A DNA stretch of 64,000 bases from Prorocentrum cordatum (GCA_963575745.1 CAUYUJ010014172.1:177501-241500), one strand, 5' to 3'. Shown: positions 1-11,822, counted from the first letter of the stretch. Numbers and translations are program-made. Notes: generated from the sequence alone by a model not told the origin.

Positions 1-250
1 GAACCCCCCCCGCCCTCAATCCGTGAAGCTCTTGCAATTGTTTGTTTAAACGACTGTGCGCGGCGCTAAGGCAAGAGCCACATTTTGAAAACCACCGGCC
101 CTCCACCTGTAGAGCTGTTGTCAATTGTAAGCTTCAGAGTCATAAATGGTGAGGAAGTCTAAGGCGGAACGCCCCGCCCGCCCTAAACACTGGCCTCGGG
201 GTGCGACAGGGAGGAGTTATCTATAATGAGAAGGAATGGAGGAGGAGGAG
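1..250 (+). repeat. Dispersed repeat family E, copy 1
   Basis: This stretch matches 10,600-10,880 over most of its length. Shared blocks include GTGCGCGGCGCTAA, CACATTTTGAAAA, AAGCTTCAGAG and the stretch around GTGGTGAAGAAGTCT. In both copies the similarity runs directly into a GGA-rich purine tract. Copy 1 is cut by the window edge. Function is unknown; it is probably a transposon relic. Confidence 0.7.
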
Positions 251-398
251 GAGGAGCAGGCGAGGGAGGATGAGAATGAGGAGGCGGAGGAGGAGAAGGA
301 GAAGCAGGAGGAGGAGGAGGTGGAGGAGAAGGAGGAGGAGGAGAAGGAGGTGGAGAAGGGCAGGAAGAGGAGGGAGAGGAGGGAGGAGGGGAGGTGGA
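230..398 (+). repeat. GGA/GAG polypurine tract
   Basis: About 170 bases of nearly pure G and A on the plus strand in irregular GGA, GAG and AAG triplets. It is open in several frames on both strands, giving Glu/Arg-rich and Pro/Ser/Leu-rich frames that are by-products of the composition. From 399 to 590 I see nothing recognisable. Confidence 0.85.
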
Positions 399-589
399 CT
401 GTGTGGAGGTGTCTCGAACAAGAGGCTCGCTCTCACGCACATGCACTCACTAACGGAATATATAGACAGATGTGCAGGGAAAGTGAGATGCACATATGAG
501 GATCCACGCGTCGAGTAATTCTCCTATGGTTCTTCATTCTTTCTGGGGTGATTCTGATCTCGAGCTTCCGGCGCTTCAAGACGGCCCAG

Positions 590-1005
590 CATGCCTCGTA
601 GACCGTCCCAAAATTGCACAAGAGGGCACTGCGAGGGCCTCAGGGCGGGCCAAGAGGGTTCCAACACGGCCCAAAGAGGGGCCCAAGACGGCCAACGATT
701 GCCCCAAGAGGGGCCCACGAGAGGCGAAGAGGAAGACCACCAACCGACAATCCTACCTTTTCGCCCCAAGAGCCCCCCAAAGGCCCGAAGAAGCTCCCAA
801 GCGGCCAAAAAGTGGCCCCCAATACGCTCCAAAAGGCCCCCGATAGGCCCGAAAGAGGCCCCAGAGCGGCCGCCAACACGCTTCAAAACTGCCTCCAAGA
901 GGCGCTGCCAGGCCCTTACACAGCTCGCAAGACGCCCACAATAATACCCACACAATGCGCAAGAAACCCACGACGCCTCAACCGTGGACTCCACGCCTCG
1001 TCTGG
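590..1005 (+). repeat. Degenerate CCCCAAGAGGCC minisatellite
   Basis: Irregular repeats of a roughly 12-base motif, CCCCAAGAGGCCC with variants such as CCCCAAAAGGCCC and CCCGAAGAAGCTCCC. The same motif forms separate blocks near 15,930-16,060 and 60,120-60,330. The long Trp/Gly/Leu frame on the minus strand and the Pro/Lys/Arg frame on the plus strand are consequences of the repeat. From 1,006 to 2,002 I see only GC-rich unique sequence without a supportable gene. Confidence 0.7.
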
Positions 1006-2002
1006 GGGTCGCCAGAATGGCGTAAACCTCTTGAACAATAAAGCTCCTCCTTCTTTTCGCTCGTTGTTTCCTCATGCCTCTTCTAGCCTCCTTGATTCTC
1101 ACGGCTTCGTCGGCAACCGGCCTCTGCACGGACAGGCCCTCAGCCACCCGATCTGGCCAGGCCATAATCCCCTACTACAGGGATCCACGTTCGCCATCAT
1201 GAATAGATTAAGCCATCTCCCGAAGCAGCTCATGCTTTGCCTCCATGTAATCTGCATTTCAAGGAAAGCTGCAAAGCTGGCCCAGAGCAGCTGCAACCTA
1301 TCACTCTCAAGCGTGGCAGATTACGCATGCCGCGCCGTGCCGCGCTCGCTGACTGCACCGAGGGCTTGTTCGTACCAAAAAGAGGAAGGCTCCCTTCGGA
1401 ACGACCGAGGACCGAATACGTTCCAGGTGGGAAGAGCAAACGCCCATCACATGAAGAAGAAATCCGTTGGCACCATGAGTGGGCAAAGCGAATGCACGCA
1501 TAAGGTGGTGAAACCCAGAACGTCGTCGGAAGAGAGGGTGGAGAACTGATTATCATACGAGGGGGCGTTATTTTCGTTCCTCTTCCAGCACCTGCGTCCG
1601 CCCCTGGACGCCGCGGCGCCCCGAGTTGTTTTGCGACGGTCTAGGAGCTGGGGAGCAGCGCCGCGGAAGCCGGAGAACACAGGAGTGGCACCCGCGGGAC
1701 CCCTTGCCATCAGGACCCTGCTTCATCCTAGCGACTCCTCCCTGAAACCCTCCGCCCGCCCCGTCGCGCGACGGCGCCGGCATGGGCGCGGGCGGCAGGG
1801 GCTGCATGCCGAGCAGCTGCGTCAGTTGCGGCTGCGGGTGGGGGGGGGGCGGCTGCGCCGGCACAGCTGCGATCCAGGCGAGACAACGACGCCCGGGACT
1901 TCGGCGGGATTGATCTTTCAACCCCGGCAATGTTCCTCCATGTCTGCCCCTGGGGGCCTCTCTCGGGCCCAGGGACCATCAAGAAATCTTCCGGGACGAA
2001 GG

Positions 2003-2782
2003 AAATCATCTTGGCGAGGGGCCCAACCATGTGCAGACCCGGGTATCGCAAAGCTGGTGAGGCGAAGGAGGCCGGGCTCCCTATGAGACCTGGAAGCTTG
2101 TTAGGGCCGTGCCGAAATGGGCGAGGGTACGAATGCGAACGCTGCCACTTGGGACTTTGGTGGAGCTCCCTATGAGAGAACGGAGCGAGTGAGGAGTGTG
2201 CCGTAGTAGGGGTGGGCGCGCATGCGAACCATGCCAATGGAGCCTTCCGATGAGCCTTCTCATTGAGGCCATGATGCGAGTGAGGGGTGCGCCGACATGG
2301 GCGCGGGCACGAATGCGGACCCTGCCAACGGCGTCTTCGGTGGAGCTCCCTATGGCCACGAAGCGTGTGAGGGGTGTGCCGAAATGGACGAGGGCATGCA
2401 TGCGAACCCTGCCACTTGGAACTTCTGTGAAGCTCCCTATGGGGGCACAAAACGTGTGAAGGGTTGCCGAAGTAGGCGTGGGCCCGAGGAGCCTTCTAAA
2501 TGGGGCCACGATGCGAGTGATGGGTGTGCCGAAATGGGCGTGGGTGCACATGCGGACCCTGCCACCGGGGCCATCAATGGAGCCCCCTATGGGGCCACGA
2601 AACGTGTGAGAGGTGTGCCGAAATGGGCGTGGGCACGCATGCGAACCCTGTCACTGGAGCCTTCGGCGGAGCTGGACTTCACCATGGGAGCACGAATCGA
2701 AAGAGGGTGTAAGGGGGTGTGCTGGAATGGCGTGAGAGCCCTGTCACTGGGCCCTTCAGTGAAGCTCCCCATGGGATCACGA

Positions 2783-2837
<55 letters not shown>

Positions 2838-3990
2838 TGCCAAATGGGCGAGGACCCTTCAGGCGAGCTTTGTCACTGGGGCCTTCAGGCGTGCTTCCGA
2901 TGGGGCCACGACATGTATGAGAGATGTGCCGAAATGAGCAAGGACCCCTCGTCCGAATTTTCGACTGGAGCCTCCGTTGGAGCTTCCTATGGTGCCACGA
3001 ACACTGGTGGAGGGTGTATCGAAATGGACGTGGGCTCCTCATGCGACCTTTGCCACTGGGGCCTTCGGTGGAGCGCCCTGAGGGGCCACCAGAATGGGCG
3101 AGGACCCCTTCGGTGGAGCTCCCTATGAAGCCACGGTCCTTGTGATGGGTTCGCCTACATAGGCGAGGACCTCTCAGGCGAACATTACAACCAGGGCCTT
3201 CGGTGAAGCTCCCAGTGGGGCCATGATGCGTGCGAGGGGTGTGCCAAATGGGCGAGGACCCCTCAGGCGAACTTTGTCACTGTTGCCTTGGGTGGAGCTC
3301 CCTATGGGGCCACGAAGTGTGTGAAGCGTGTGCCTAAACGGACGCGGACCCCTCTGGCGACCTTTACAACCGGAGCCCGAGGTGGAGCTCCCAGTGGGGA
3401 CACGAGACATGAGACGAGGGTGCCGAACTGGACGAGGACCCTTCAGGCGAATTTTGTCACTGGGGCCTTCGGTGAAGCTCCTGATGGGGCCACGATGCGT
3501 GTGAGGGGTGTGCCGACATGGACGCAGACCCCTCGTGCGAACCCTGCCCTGAAGCCTTCGGTGGAGCTGCTTATGGAGCCACAGTGCGTGTGAGGGCCGA
3601 CATGGACGCAGACCCCTCAGACGAGCTTGGCTACTGGGGCCTTCGGTGGAACTCCCGATGGGACCACGAAGCGTGTGATAGGGTGTGCCGACATGGACGC
3701 AGACCCCTCAGACGAACTTGGGTACTGGGGCCTTCGATGGAACTCCCGATGGGGCCACGAAACGTGTGATGGGGTGTGCCGCCATGGACGCAGACCCCGA
3801 CACGGATGCGAACCCATCAGGTGAACTTTGCTACTGAGGCCTTCGGTGGAGATCGCTGTGGGGCCACGACACCTGTGATGGGGTGTGCCCAAGCAAATGC
3901 GCGTGGAGGGCAAAGGCAGGGATGGGGGCAGGACGAAAGGAGGTGGGAGACGCGGGGCTCTGCTGATTCAAAACGAAGACGATGGCTGAA
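2003..3990 (+). repeat. Array-carrying repeat element 1 (about 88-91-bp units)
   Basis: A tandem array whose units carry the core GGAGCTCCCTATGGGGCCAC followed by GAAACGTGTGAGGGGTGTGCCG. Successive GTGCCG landmarks at 2,109, 2,198, 2,289, 2,376 and 2,464 give spacings of 87-91 bases. A start block (TGGCGAGGGGCCCAACCATG at about 2,011) and an end block (CGCGGGGCTCTG and TTCAAAACGAAGAC at about 3,950-3,985) are related to those bounding the arrays at 38.1-39.7 and 39.7-42.0 kb. The family therefore appears to have defined ends. A G-rich tract precedes the end block. The units are not open in one consistent frame. Confidence 0.75.
2783..2833 (+). repeat. (GT)n microsatellite inside array element 1
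   Basis: About 25 uninterrupted GT dinucleotides. They replace or extend the GCGTGTGAGG portion of one array unit, which suggests expansion of a short GTGTG seed already present in the unit. Confidence 0.9.
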
Positions 3991-4602
3991 CAAAAACTGC
4001 TTCCGGAAAGAGTTTGAGACTTCAGGGGCCCGCGGAGTGAACAATCCATATGGTCTGATGTCTGGGACGTCCAGGGTGGTCTTGAGCGTTTCTACACATT
4101 CTCGTCGCCACGGCCTGGCGGAGCTCAAGCAACTGGCACGGGGCCCCGAGTCCTGGGACTGTCTTTGAGCGGATCGAGGTCGGGGGGCAGAAAGCAGAGG
4201 GGGCTCGACGAGGAGGATCGAATTCGGCGCTCCGGAACGTTTCTTCGTGACTTCGGCCTGGGGGCCCTTGCCTGATTCTTTAGGCCCCCAGGCCGTCGGA
4301 CATCGTTCAGGACGAGACCAAGAAGAGGGAAGGAGGATCAACGATCGAGGAGCGGAACTTTGCATGAGTGTTTGGTTCTTTCTGGGCCTCCAGGGCGCTC
4401 CTCGTCGCCACAGCTGCCCTCCCCTTTGGATGAATCTAGCCAGGTCCAGGGATCGACTCTGAAGCCGAACACTTCCGCTTGAGGTGCGAGGAGGTCGGAT
4501 GTACCGAGACAAGGGGGGGATGGAGGGAGAGGAAGAGGACGACAGTCCCTGCGGAGTTCGCCTCAAGTCAGGGCAGCACTGGCCATGTCCAGGGCCGATC
4601 TG

Positions 4603-4745
4603 CCATATGACAACGATGACAACGATAACGATAACAACGATAACAACGATAACGATAACAACGATAACAACGATAACAACGATGACAACGATAACAACGA
4701 TAACAACGATAACGATAACAACGATAACAACGATAACAACGATGT
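4603..4745 (+). repeat. AACGAT/AACAACGAT microsatellite
   Basis: About 140 bases of alternating AACGAT hexamers and AACAACGAT nonamers. It reads as Asp/Asn repeats on the plus strand and Ser/Leu or Arg/Tyr/Cys repeats on the minus strand, with no coding support. The flanks at 3,991-4,602 and 4,746-5,600 are GC-rich and hold nothing I can identify. Confidence 0.9.
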
Positions 4746-5604
4746 GATATGCAGGGTCGACTCCCCCCCCCTCTGCACGGCCTTCTGAGCTTCACGACTG
4801 CAGGCCTCCCACACACACGAGCCAGCTGCACCGCGGGCGAGGGGCAAGGGAAGAGGCACGAGAAGGGGCACAACTGCTGAAAAAGGCCGACCTTCGAGCC
4901 CCCCGCGTCCCGAGGATTTGCCGCACGTTGACGTGGTCTTGTCGTCCAAACCCGTTTCGGAACCCCTGGGGCCATCAGACGACCCGCGGCGAGAAACAGG
5001 CCCCAAGGATGGCCAGCGCGACGCCGACGCCTGGGGAGCGAGGGACGAGGAATCGTAGGGAGGCGAAGGGCAGAGGACCTGCCCCTGTTGTGGGGCATCA
5101 GCGGGGCCCCGGAGGATCGGCGGGGCAGCTGGATGGCCAGGGCGGCCACTCGCGGCAAGGGACCCGAATGGTTTTGCTGGGCGTGCGCTGCTCACTCCAC
5201 CTCAGTCCTCCGCCGCACGGCAGCAGACCAGGCCCAAGCCCGCCCCGCTGAAGAAGTGCTACGTGCTACGTAGAACCATTAGCCTTACACGGCGCGCTGC
5301 CCTGCTAACCAGCGCCGAGCCGCCGTCCGCCAGCGCTCAACTACCTGTCAGCCTGGCCCAGCTGCGCCGCGCCGTCCGACAGCGCCGAGCTGAGGGGCCA
5401 CGATGAGTGGGCTGTGACTGGCACAGGGGGGGGAAGCATCGGCCTGGAATCGGCGATACATCGCCGATGGATCCGCGATAGGCTCCCGATGGCGAGTCCA
5501 CACGCTCCTGGGCGGGGTGGGACTAACTATCAGACCCAGACCCCTATCGGCGTTCAATGGGTGCTCGGGGATCGATGCATCCCCCCCTGAGTCTAATCAT
5601 CCTA

Positions 5605-5772
5605 CGCCTCGAAAATATATACACAGACGCCCTTCGACGGATTTCCATGTGACTTCAGGCAAGGCGGCGGTGCAGAAAGCCGCCGGCCCGCAATGGTGAT
5701 GTGCACTCCGCCACCCTCCCCTGAGGCCCAGGTTCACTCCATCGGAGGGTGTCGGTGCGTACATCTTTGTGG
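5605..5772 (+). repeat. Dispersed repeat family F, copy 1
   Basis: This segment matches 45,783-45,940. Both run from ATACACAGAC, through a conserved block around TTCGACGGATTTCCATGT and TGGTGAT, to CCGCCACCCTCCCCTGAGGC and GGAGGGTG. The second copy is entered from a TA microsatellite; here only AATATATACACA remains. Likely a short non-autonomous element of unknown type. From 5,773 to 6,703 the sequence is very GC-rich and may contain more exons of the adjacent minus-strand gene, but none can be fixed. Confidence 0.6.
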
Positions 5773-6703
5773 TGGACCTCCCCCCCCTCGCGTTGCCCCT
5801 GACTGCTGCGCCGCGCCGCCCGACAGAGCCTAGCTGCCCGCCAACCTTAGGGGGGAAACAAACCTGCCTCGCTTTTGACCACCCTCGCTTCCAAGAGATA
5901 CCAAACGATGCCAAATTGCAGCCTGTACTGGTCAGGCCGCTTGACGAGGAAGCGCGTGGTATGGCTTGGTTTTTCCTGGAAGCGAAAGCGGGGGAGGCAA
6001 TTCACGCTCTTAAGCCTGGCCCTCTGCGCCGCGCCCTCGGTGCAGCCCGCCACCGCGGGCGCGCCGGCGCCCTCGGGCTTCAGCGCGCCGCGCCGCCAGC
6101 GGGGCCGCCTCCGCCGGGCCCCGGCCGCCGCCCCGGAGGCGGAGGCGGCGGGCGCGCGACACCCCGCCCGGCGGAAGCTCCCGCCCAGGCTCCGCCGCCT
6201 GCTGTGCGGGCAGGAGTCGTGCCCACGTCCACTGCGAGGGGCCTTCCGCAGGAGCCGGCGGCGCAGCGGAGGTGGATAATTAGACGCTTGGCCCCTGGAG
6301 GCTAGACTGGGATCCAGATCCGCTGCGCCTCGGCCTTCTGGCGCCCCTTCCCAGGAAAGCCCGAGATGCAATGGATATGGGTATGAATCGTGCCCGCCTG
6401 CTGACTCGCAGGGGAGGTCCCGCGAGCGTCGGCCCAATGCACCCGCGCGTGTCCGCGTGCCTCGGGCCGCCTGCGCAATCGCCAGCCGCCGCGGGGGCCG
6501 GCGCCGCCGGCGCAGCGTCCTGCCCAGGCGCGGACCGTTTGGGCCCGGCAGCCTGCCGTGAGAGCAGCACGGCATCTCCTCGGCCTGGTGCGTAGGGCCC
6601 TGCCTCTGCGAAGTTGCAGTCCGAGCGCCCGCAACGTGCCGGACCCGCCGCCCTCTGGCGCTCCCGCCTCTGCAGCGCACCATGAGAGGCGCGGGAGACA
6701 TAC

Positions 6704-7443
6704 CTGCGCGCTGCAGCGAGGCACGCTGGCATCGAGACAGCAGGGTGGGACTCTGCACCTCCTGGGCCCTGCGGGTCCGCAAGCGCATGCGCCAACGCAC
6801 CGCAGTACGGCTGCGTACAGCACAGCGCGGCAAGCCCTTCGGCGTCGCCAACAGCAGTGTGGGCCCCAGAGAGCGACCTGCCGAACGCCAGGGCGTAGAG
6901 AGCGCCGAGCTTGTGTGAGGGCGGGCGGTGGTCACCTGCACCAGCAAGGGATCGCGAGAGCCGCAACGTATCCACGACGCCCACGAGGTTGTCCAGGCCC
7001 TCGAAGAGGCCGCGGGCGTGATAGTAGCCGAGCCCCCCGTTTGCCTCAGCGCGCCGCTCCCGAACGTCCTGCGCCACGAGGAGGGGCAGGTCGAAGCGGA
7101 GAATGTTGTGGCCAACCAGCCAGACCTCGACCCCAGCATTTCCGGCCGCCGCGGCCACCGCGGAAGCCTCCTGCTGCGCCCACGCGCACCACTCCGCCAT
7201 CGCACGCCGGAAGGAAAGCCCCTCGCGCTCGAGCTGTTTAGGGTGCAGCCCCGTGAGCCTGGCGATCTTCCTGGTCAACCGCCGCGACGGCCGAACAAGC
7301 GCGCGGAATGACGGGCCGGCTGGTTCGAGAGAGGTACTGCCCGGCCTCGCGACCTTGGCCACACAGCCCACCTCGATCACCTCCGCACAGTCGATGTCCA
7401 GCCCGGTGCTCTCCAAGTCGAGGAAGATGCAGAGGCGCCACGC
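6704..7443 (-). CDS. DEDDh-family 3'-5' exonuclease domain (partial, likely internal exon)
   Basis: This minus-strand exon encodes an RNase T / DNA polymerase III epsilon-like exonuclease fold, which removes nucleotides from DNA or RNA 3' ends with two metal ions. All three Exo motifs are visible, numbered along the uninterrupted frame from 7,488. Exo I is LDLESTGLD (Asp24, Glu26). Exo II is VGHNILRFDLPLL (Asp133). Exo III is AHTAVGDAEGLA (His210, Asp215), which makes it DEDDh type rather than DEDDy. The order and spacing fit a complete catalytic core of about 200 residues. The ends were chosen from splice-like sites: CCTCCAG before GCGTGG at the 5' side and CGCAG followed by GTATGTC at the 3' side. 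Neither is proven, and dinoflagellate introns often break the GT-AG rule. No flanking exon could be recognised, so the full protein, its localisation and whether it acts on DNA or RNA remain unknown. Codon third positions are strongly GC. Confidence 0.82.
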
Positions 7444-7574
7444 CTGGAGGATGCCGCCACCGCACGCGAAGACCGGCGCGGAGGACATCCCACCAGCAAC
7501 CCTGTATCCGGCACTTGAACCAGTGGCAACCGACCCACATGCGCACTTTGCCAGCTACGCGTTGACCACACAAG

Positions 7575-8213
7575 CTAGGTTGTGCTCTTAGTTGGCGCTG
7601 CTATACGACCCCACGAGCCACAACGTGACCATAGTGTTCCTTCCGCAGGAAGCGCGACGCAAGTCACTGGATGGGCTTGCAAGGAGACGAGAAGCATGCG
7701 TATACATAAACCTTTGGATGCTTCCGCTCTGGCGTCTTTTTGCAGACCAGTCAAGGCCTCTTGCGAACATGTGGAACCTTGAGAGCCTCCTTGAGAGCTC
7801 GTAGGGCACGGTGCCCCCCCCCTGGCCCCGTCCTCTGACACCCCGCCTCCGCCTCTGTATTTTCTCCCTGCTCCCTGCCTTCCCCCCCGCCCGTTCCTTC
7901 TGCCCCTCGTGCCCCAGCTCCTGCTCCTTCTCCGCCAGCTGCGTTCTGACGAGGGTTTCGACGCGAAGACTGCTGAGGCGGCGAGGGCACACTATAAGGC
8001 CCAAGCATGCCAAACACAGCTGCAAGATCTCTCTCCCTCCTCCTCCACTGCGTTTCTCCTCCATGTTCCCCTCCTCCTGCCTCAGTGGAGTGTTTACTTC
8101 GTTTGGGCTCGCTCGAATTTAAGGATTCGGGGCTCCCGCGCAGTTCGGGGTGGGGCATGGGGCACCCCTCGAACTCCAGGCGCAGATCTACAGCTCCTCT
8201 AAAAGCAAAGCCT
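7575..8213. other. Non-coding or unresolved sequence
   Basis: GC-rich unique sequence upstream of the exonuclease exon (relative to its minus-strand direction). It could contain 5' exons or introns of that gene. Short open frames exist but none shows a recognisable domain. Confidence 0.4.
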
Positions 8214-8268
8214 GCATAGACATACTTTCTCACAGGTCCGCGCGGATTTCTTGGATCGGCGCTGGACC
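8214..8268 (-). repeat. 55-bp conserved dispersed motif G, copy 1
   Basis: Minus-strand sequence with the blocks GCGCCGATCCAAGAAATCCG and CGCGGACC, then a run ending AAAGTATGTCTATGC. The same layout occurs at 11,411-11,466 and 30,854-30,908, while the flanks of the three copies look unrelated. No gene is assigned. Confidence 0.6.
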
Positions 8269-9818
8269 GCGTGTGGAGCGGAGCGCTCCAGGGGGGCCCA
8301 GGGCCGACTGCAAGATATCCGTGCGGAGCTCCGAAAGTTGCATCAAGTATGCTGGTGCAGTGGTTGGTTCCACAGAGCTCGGCACTCCAACTCCTCGCTC
8401 CTCTGCACATCTGCAGGTCCTCACCCTGTGCCTCCCCCAGGGCCGCTCCCGCCACCCTCGGCCCAGCCCAGCAGGGCGTGGGAGCACGCCTGCGGCTGTG
8501 GGGCCAGCGGCAGCTGCACCGGGGGCGGGAACTGCGGGAGGGAGAGGTGGGCTCAGACATGTACGCCACCACCACCTCCCTCACGCCCTCCCCCTCCCAG
8601 GAAAGAGGGGAGGAAGAGGAGGGTAGAGGAGGGGGGGGGAATCGACGTGGTGGTGGTGTATATTCTTGGCGCTCTCGCTCGAGGGGGGGCTCAGACAGGG
8701 AAGGCGAGAGCAAGACGTGCTCCTTCGGCCCGAGGACCCTTCCGAGACGGGTGGCGCGGTGGCGCCGCAGTGCCCTGTCCTGGAATGGCGCGGTGCTCCC
8801 AGCCATCCCTGTCGACAGGCGCGGAGTTCTGCAGACAGCAGCCGATGCACCTTCGCTTTCGGCACGCACCCGACCAGGACAACGTCTCTCCCTGGGCAGC
8901 GCCGGCGAACGCAGGCGCGTCTGAGCGGATCAGGCGGGCCGCGCCAGGCACGGGGCGCACTGGAGCCACCAAGCCAACACATGCGGCCAGCGAAGCAAGG
9001 AGGGGAGCATGGAGGATCGAGGGCTCCTCTGTGAGCTTTTCGGAGACCTCCTGCGGAGGACATGGACCATGGCCTCTGGCAGGGGAAGGGCGAGAGGAGG
9101 GGCGGGGAGGGGGGGGCGGGGAGGGGAGGAAGGGGGACTGGGGCTGCGGGAGGGCTTGCCACAGGAGGGCCCAGGGGCGTTCTCCCGCTGTGGAGGACCA
9201 GACCCGGGAAAGCCAGGAGGTCCCTCCAGTTTTTGCCGAGCCGGCTCGGGAGACATGCGCGGCCGCAGGCGCCCAGAGGTAGCGCCCGACTCGATCGGGC
9301 ACCTTGGGGAGCTGCACGATGCGCCGCGCGGCCACCGACGCAAAAGGATGGATGAGGAAGGAGGTGGAATTCGAGGAGGATGCCGCCACCGTCGCCGTCG
9401 TCGCCGCCGACGTCGCCGCCGTCCGACCCGAATGTGGTAAGAATCGCTCCCCAGATCCTTCCAGCTGCCCTTCCTGCCGAGCTTCTCGAGCCGCGTTGCC
9501 GCGTCCGGCCTCGGTGACGACGACCTCCAGATGCGTCCGAACATCTCCCCAAAAATCCTTTCAATGCAGGGTCACCCTAGAACCCACAACCTTTTTCTGG
9601 GCCCAGCGAGAGCCCCGAGAGGGCCGAACTCAGAGTCTGGCTTCCTCTTTCAACACCGACGCAAATGCGTCCACGTCGTCGACGTCGTCGACGTCGTTGC
9701 CACCACCGCAGACGCCGCCCGCAGCCGCCAGCCCTGACCTGCGGCTGCTGCGCTGGCGCCGGCAGTTGCTGGATGGAGAGGTGTCCCTGCGTTGGGGGGG
9801 GCAGAAGGGTGGAGCAGG
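8269..9818. other. GC-rich region without supportable genes
   Basis: Long overlapping frames exist on both strands, but they are rich in Pro, Arg, Gly and Ser and none shows a domain. GCC/GTC triplet clusters lie near 9,370-9,425, and runs of GGA near 8,600-8,640 and 9,080-9,140. Confidence 0.5.
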
Positions 9819-9819
9819 A

Positions 9820-9882
9820 AGCAGGGAGGAGAAGGAGAAGGAGGAAGAGGAGGAGGAGGAAGGGGAGGAGGAAGGGGAGGAG

Positions 9883-9917
<35 letters not shown>

Positions 9918-9963
9918 GGAGGAGGAAGAGGAGAAGGAGGAGGAGGAGGAGGAGGAGAAGCAA
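9820..9963 (+). repeat. GGA/GAA polypurine tract
   Basis: About 140 bases of purine triplets GGA, GAA and GAG, read as poly-Glu on the plus strand and poly-Leu or poly-Pro on the minus strand. Confidence 0.9.
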
Positions 9964-10192
9964 GAGCCCCCCCCTCCCCCCCCCCTCGACCGCCTCGAGC
10001 TATGTGACAGGATTCCGCTCCAGACGTGTCCCGTTGGACCTGTACTTCACCAGGTACAAATGGAGAGAGTTCGCCCAGGATCGGACTGGGAGGTCCGAGG
10101 CGTGTTAACTTCTCTCTTCCTTTCTTTGTCGTTTTTTCGTTCATGAGTGAATCCACGGCATCACCCCCTCGGGACTTCGAGCATAACATGCA

Positions 10193-10264
10193 AGGGAGGA
10201 GGAGGAGCAGGAGGGGGAGGAGGAGGAGGAGGAGGAGGAGGAGGAGGAGGAGGAGGAGGAGGAT
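10193..10264 (+). repeat. (GGA)n microsatellite
   Basis: Around 20 GGA/GAG triplets. The sequence from 10,265 to 10,600 is unique and AT-richer than its surroundings, with no gene recognised. Confidence 0.9.
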
Positions 10265-10599
10265 GCGGACCAGTGTGAACCCACAAGTCAACAACGATGT
10301 TGGCATAAACCCTCCTTCCAAGCTCCCTCTTCATTGGCCCATGCAAAACTTCATTTCCACTAAGGGAACTGCCTCACTGGAAGGCAACAGTTTGAATACA
10401 CTGAAACATGCCAAAACATGATTCTCGGGGCTCCACCGCCACGGACCAACCTGACTGTTGCGTCTTGGCGATCTTGAATCGTGTCATAACGCACCATAGC
10501 GCAATTCCTGTGAATTCAACACCGCAAATCAACGTAACTGTTGCGCCCACAGAATCCAGAGTCTCTCCTAAGCACCACGTCTGTCCCGCTGGCCATAGG

Positions 10600-10935
10600 A
10601 ACCCGTGAAAGTCTTGTAATTGTTTAAAGCGAATGTGCGCGGCGCTAAAGCGAGAGACGCAGTTTGAAAATGAACCGCCGCCAACCCGGGAAACTCTCAC
10701 AACATCTTATAATGAATGTGCCCGGCGCTGTGGCGAGAACCACATTTTGAAAATGGGCCGCCCTCAATCCGCGAAGTTCTTGCCAGCTAGAAAGCTTCAG
10801 AGACACAAGTGGTGAAGAAGTCTCAGGCGAAACGCCCGGCCCGCCCTGAAAACTGGCCTGGGGGTGCAACAGGGAAAAGTTACTTTTAAGGAACATGGGG
10901 AAGGAGGAAGAGGAGGAAAAGGAGGAGGAGGAGAA
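10600..10935 (+). repeat. Dispersed repeat family E, copy 2
   Basis: Similar to 1-250. Here the submodule TGTGCGCGGCGCTAAAGCGA and TTTGAAAATG occurs at least twice, at about 10,633-10,672 and 10,708-10,762. The copy then continues with CTCAATCCGCGAAG, AAGCTTCAGAG and GTGGTGAAGAAGTCTC, and ends in a GGA-rich tract (10,895-10,945) as copy 1 does. Confidence 0.7.
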
Positions 10936-11410
10936 GGAGGACGACGAGGTTCGAAGGTGGAAAAGTCGATGCTATATGAAACCCTTTTTGTGCCTCTGGG
11001 CGGATCATCGTGGTCGCCACGGGTGGGTCTGCATCGAAATTCTGGCCCAAAACGTCACCCAGGACGGGTCCAGGGACGTTTGCTTGTCTTGGGGAGGTCC
11101 AAACCCCCTCGCGTCCTGACGTGCACATGTAGGGGGATAAATAACTCCATGCAATTTTGCGTCGGAGGCTGGGCAGAATGACTGCGCTGGCGGAGAAGCT
11201 AACTACACGGGGGCACCTGTGTAACAAAACTGCGCCACAATGCAAGAAAGAAAAAATGGAGAGGCGATCGGCCGAAGGGGGGGGAAAGCAAGGCGAGGGC
11301 CGCTCAGGGGGACGGGTCACGCTCGAAGCGAGTGGCGCGGCCCGCCCCGCCAGCAGGGACAGCGGCGGCTGCTGCGCCGGGGTTCCAGCGGTGGCGGCGG
11401 GGCGACAACT

Positions 11411-11466
11411 GCATACACATGCACTTTTGACGGTCCGCGTGGATTTCTTGGATCTGCGCTGGGTTC
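11411..11466 (-). repeat. 55-bp conserved dispersed motif G, copy 2
   Basis: Minus-strand blocks CAGCGCAGATCCAAGAAATC, CACGCGGACCGTC and AAAGTGCATGTGTATGC, aligned without gaps to the copy at 8,214-8,268 over most of the length. Confidence 0.6.
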
Positions 11467-11784
11467 CTTCCTGGCGCGCGGAGCGCGCTCTGGAATTTGT
11501 TTTCTGGATTTCGTGAACAATCAGGCGCGCTCGACATATTATGGGATCGGGGCATCTGGGTTGGCCACGTGGGCGCCCGAAAGGCTTGGGGCGGCGGTGT
11601 TTCGCCCCAGGCATCTTCGAGATCTTCGACCCCAAACAAACACCTTTAAGCACCAATGCGCGTTTGGGATCGACATCGCCCATGTTCCATGCATGCGCAG
11701 CAGCACGCCGGATCCTGCCGTTTCCGCCACAGCACGCGAGCAACTCAGTACGCCTGCGAGCGCCACTCTAGTCCTGCATGGTTG

Positions 11785-11822
11785 CGGACAGCAACAACAG
11801 CATCAGCAACAACAGCAGCAGT
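11785..11822 (+). repeat. CAACAG/CAGCAA microsatellite
   Basis: Short block of CAACAGCAT-like trinucleotides followed by more scattered AACACC motifs up to about 11,900. Confidence 0.8.

Noticed and set aside
5847-7205. 452-codon minus-strand frame overlapping the exonuclease
   Set aside because: It is in a different frame from the DEDDh motifs and is Arg/Pro/Ser-rich; a shadow of the GC-rich exon.
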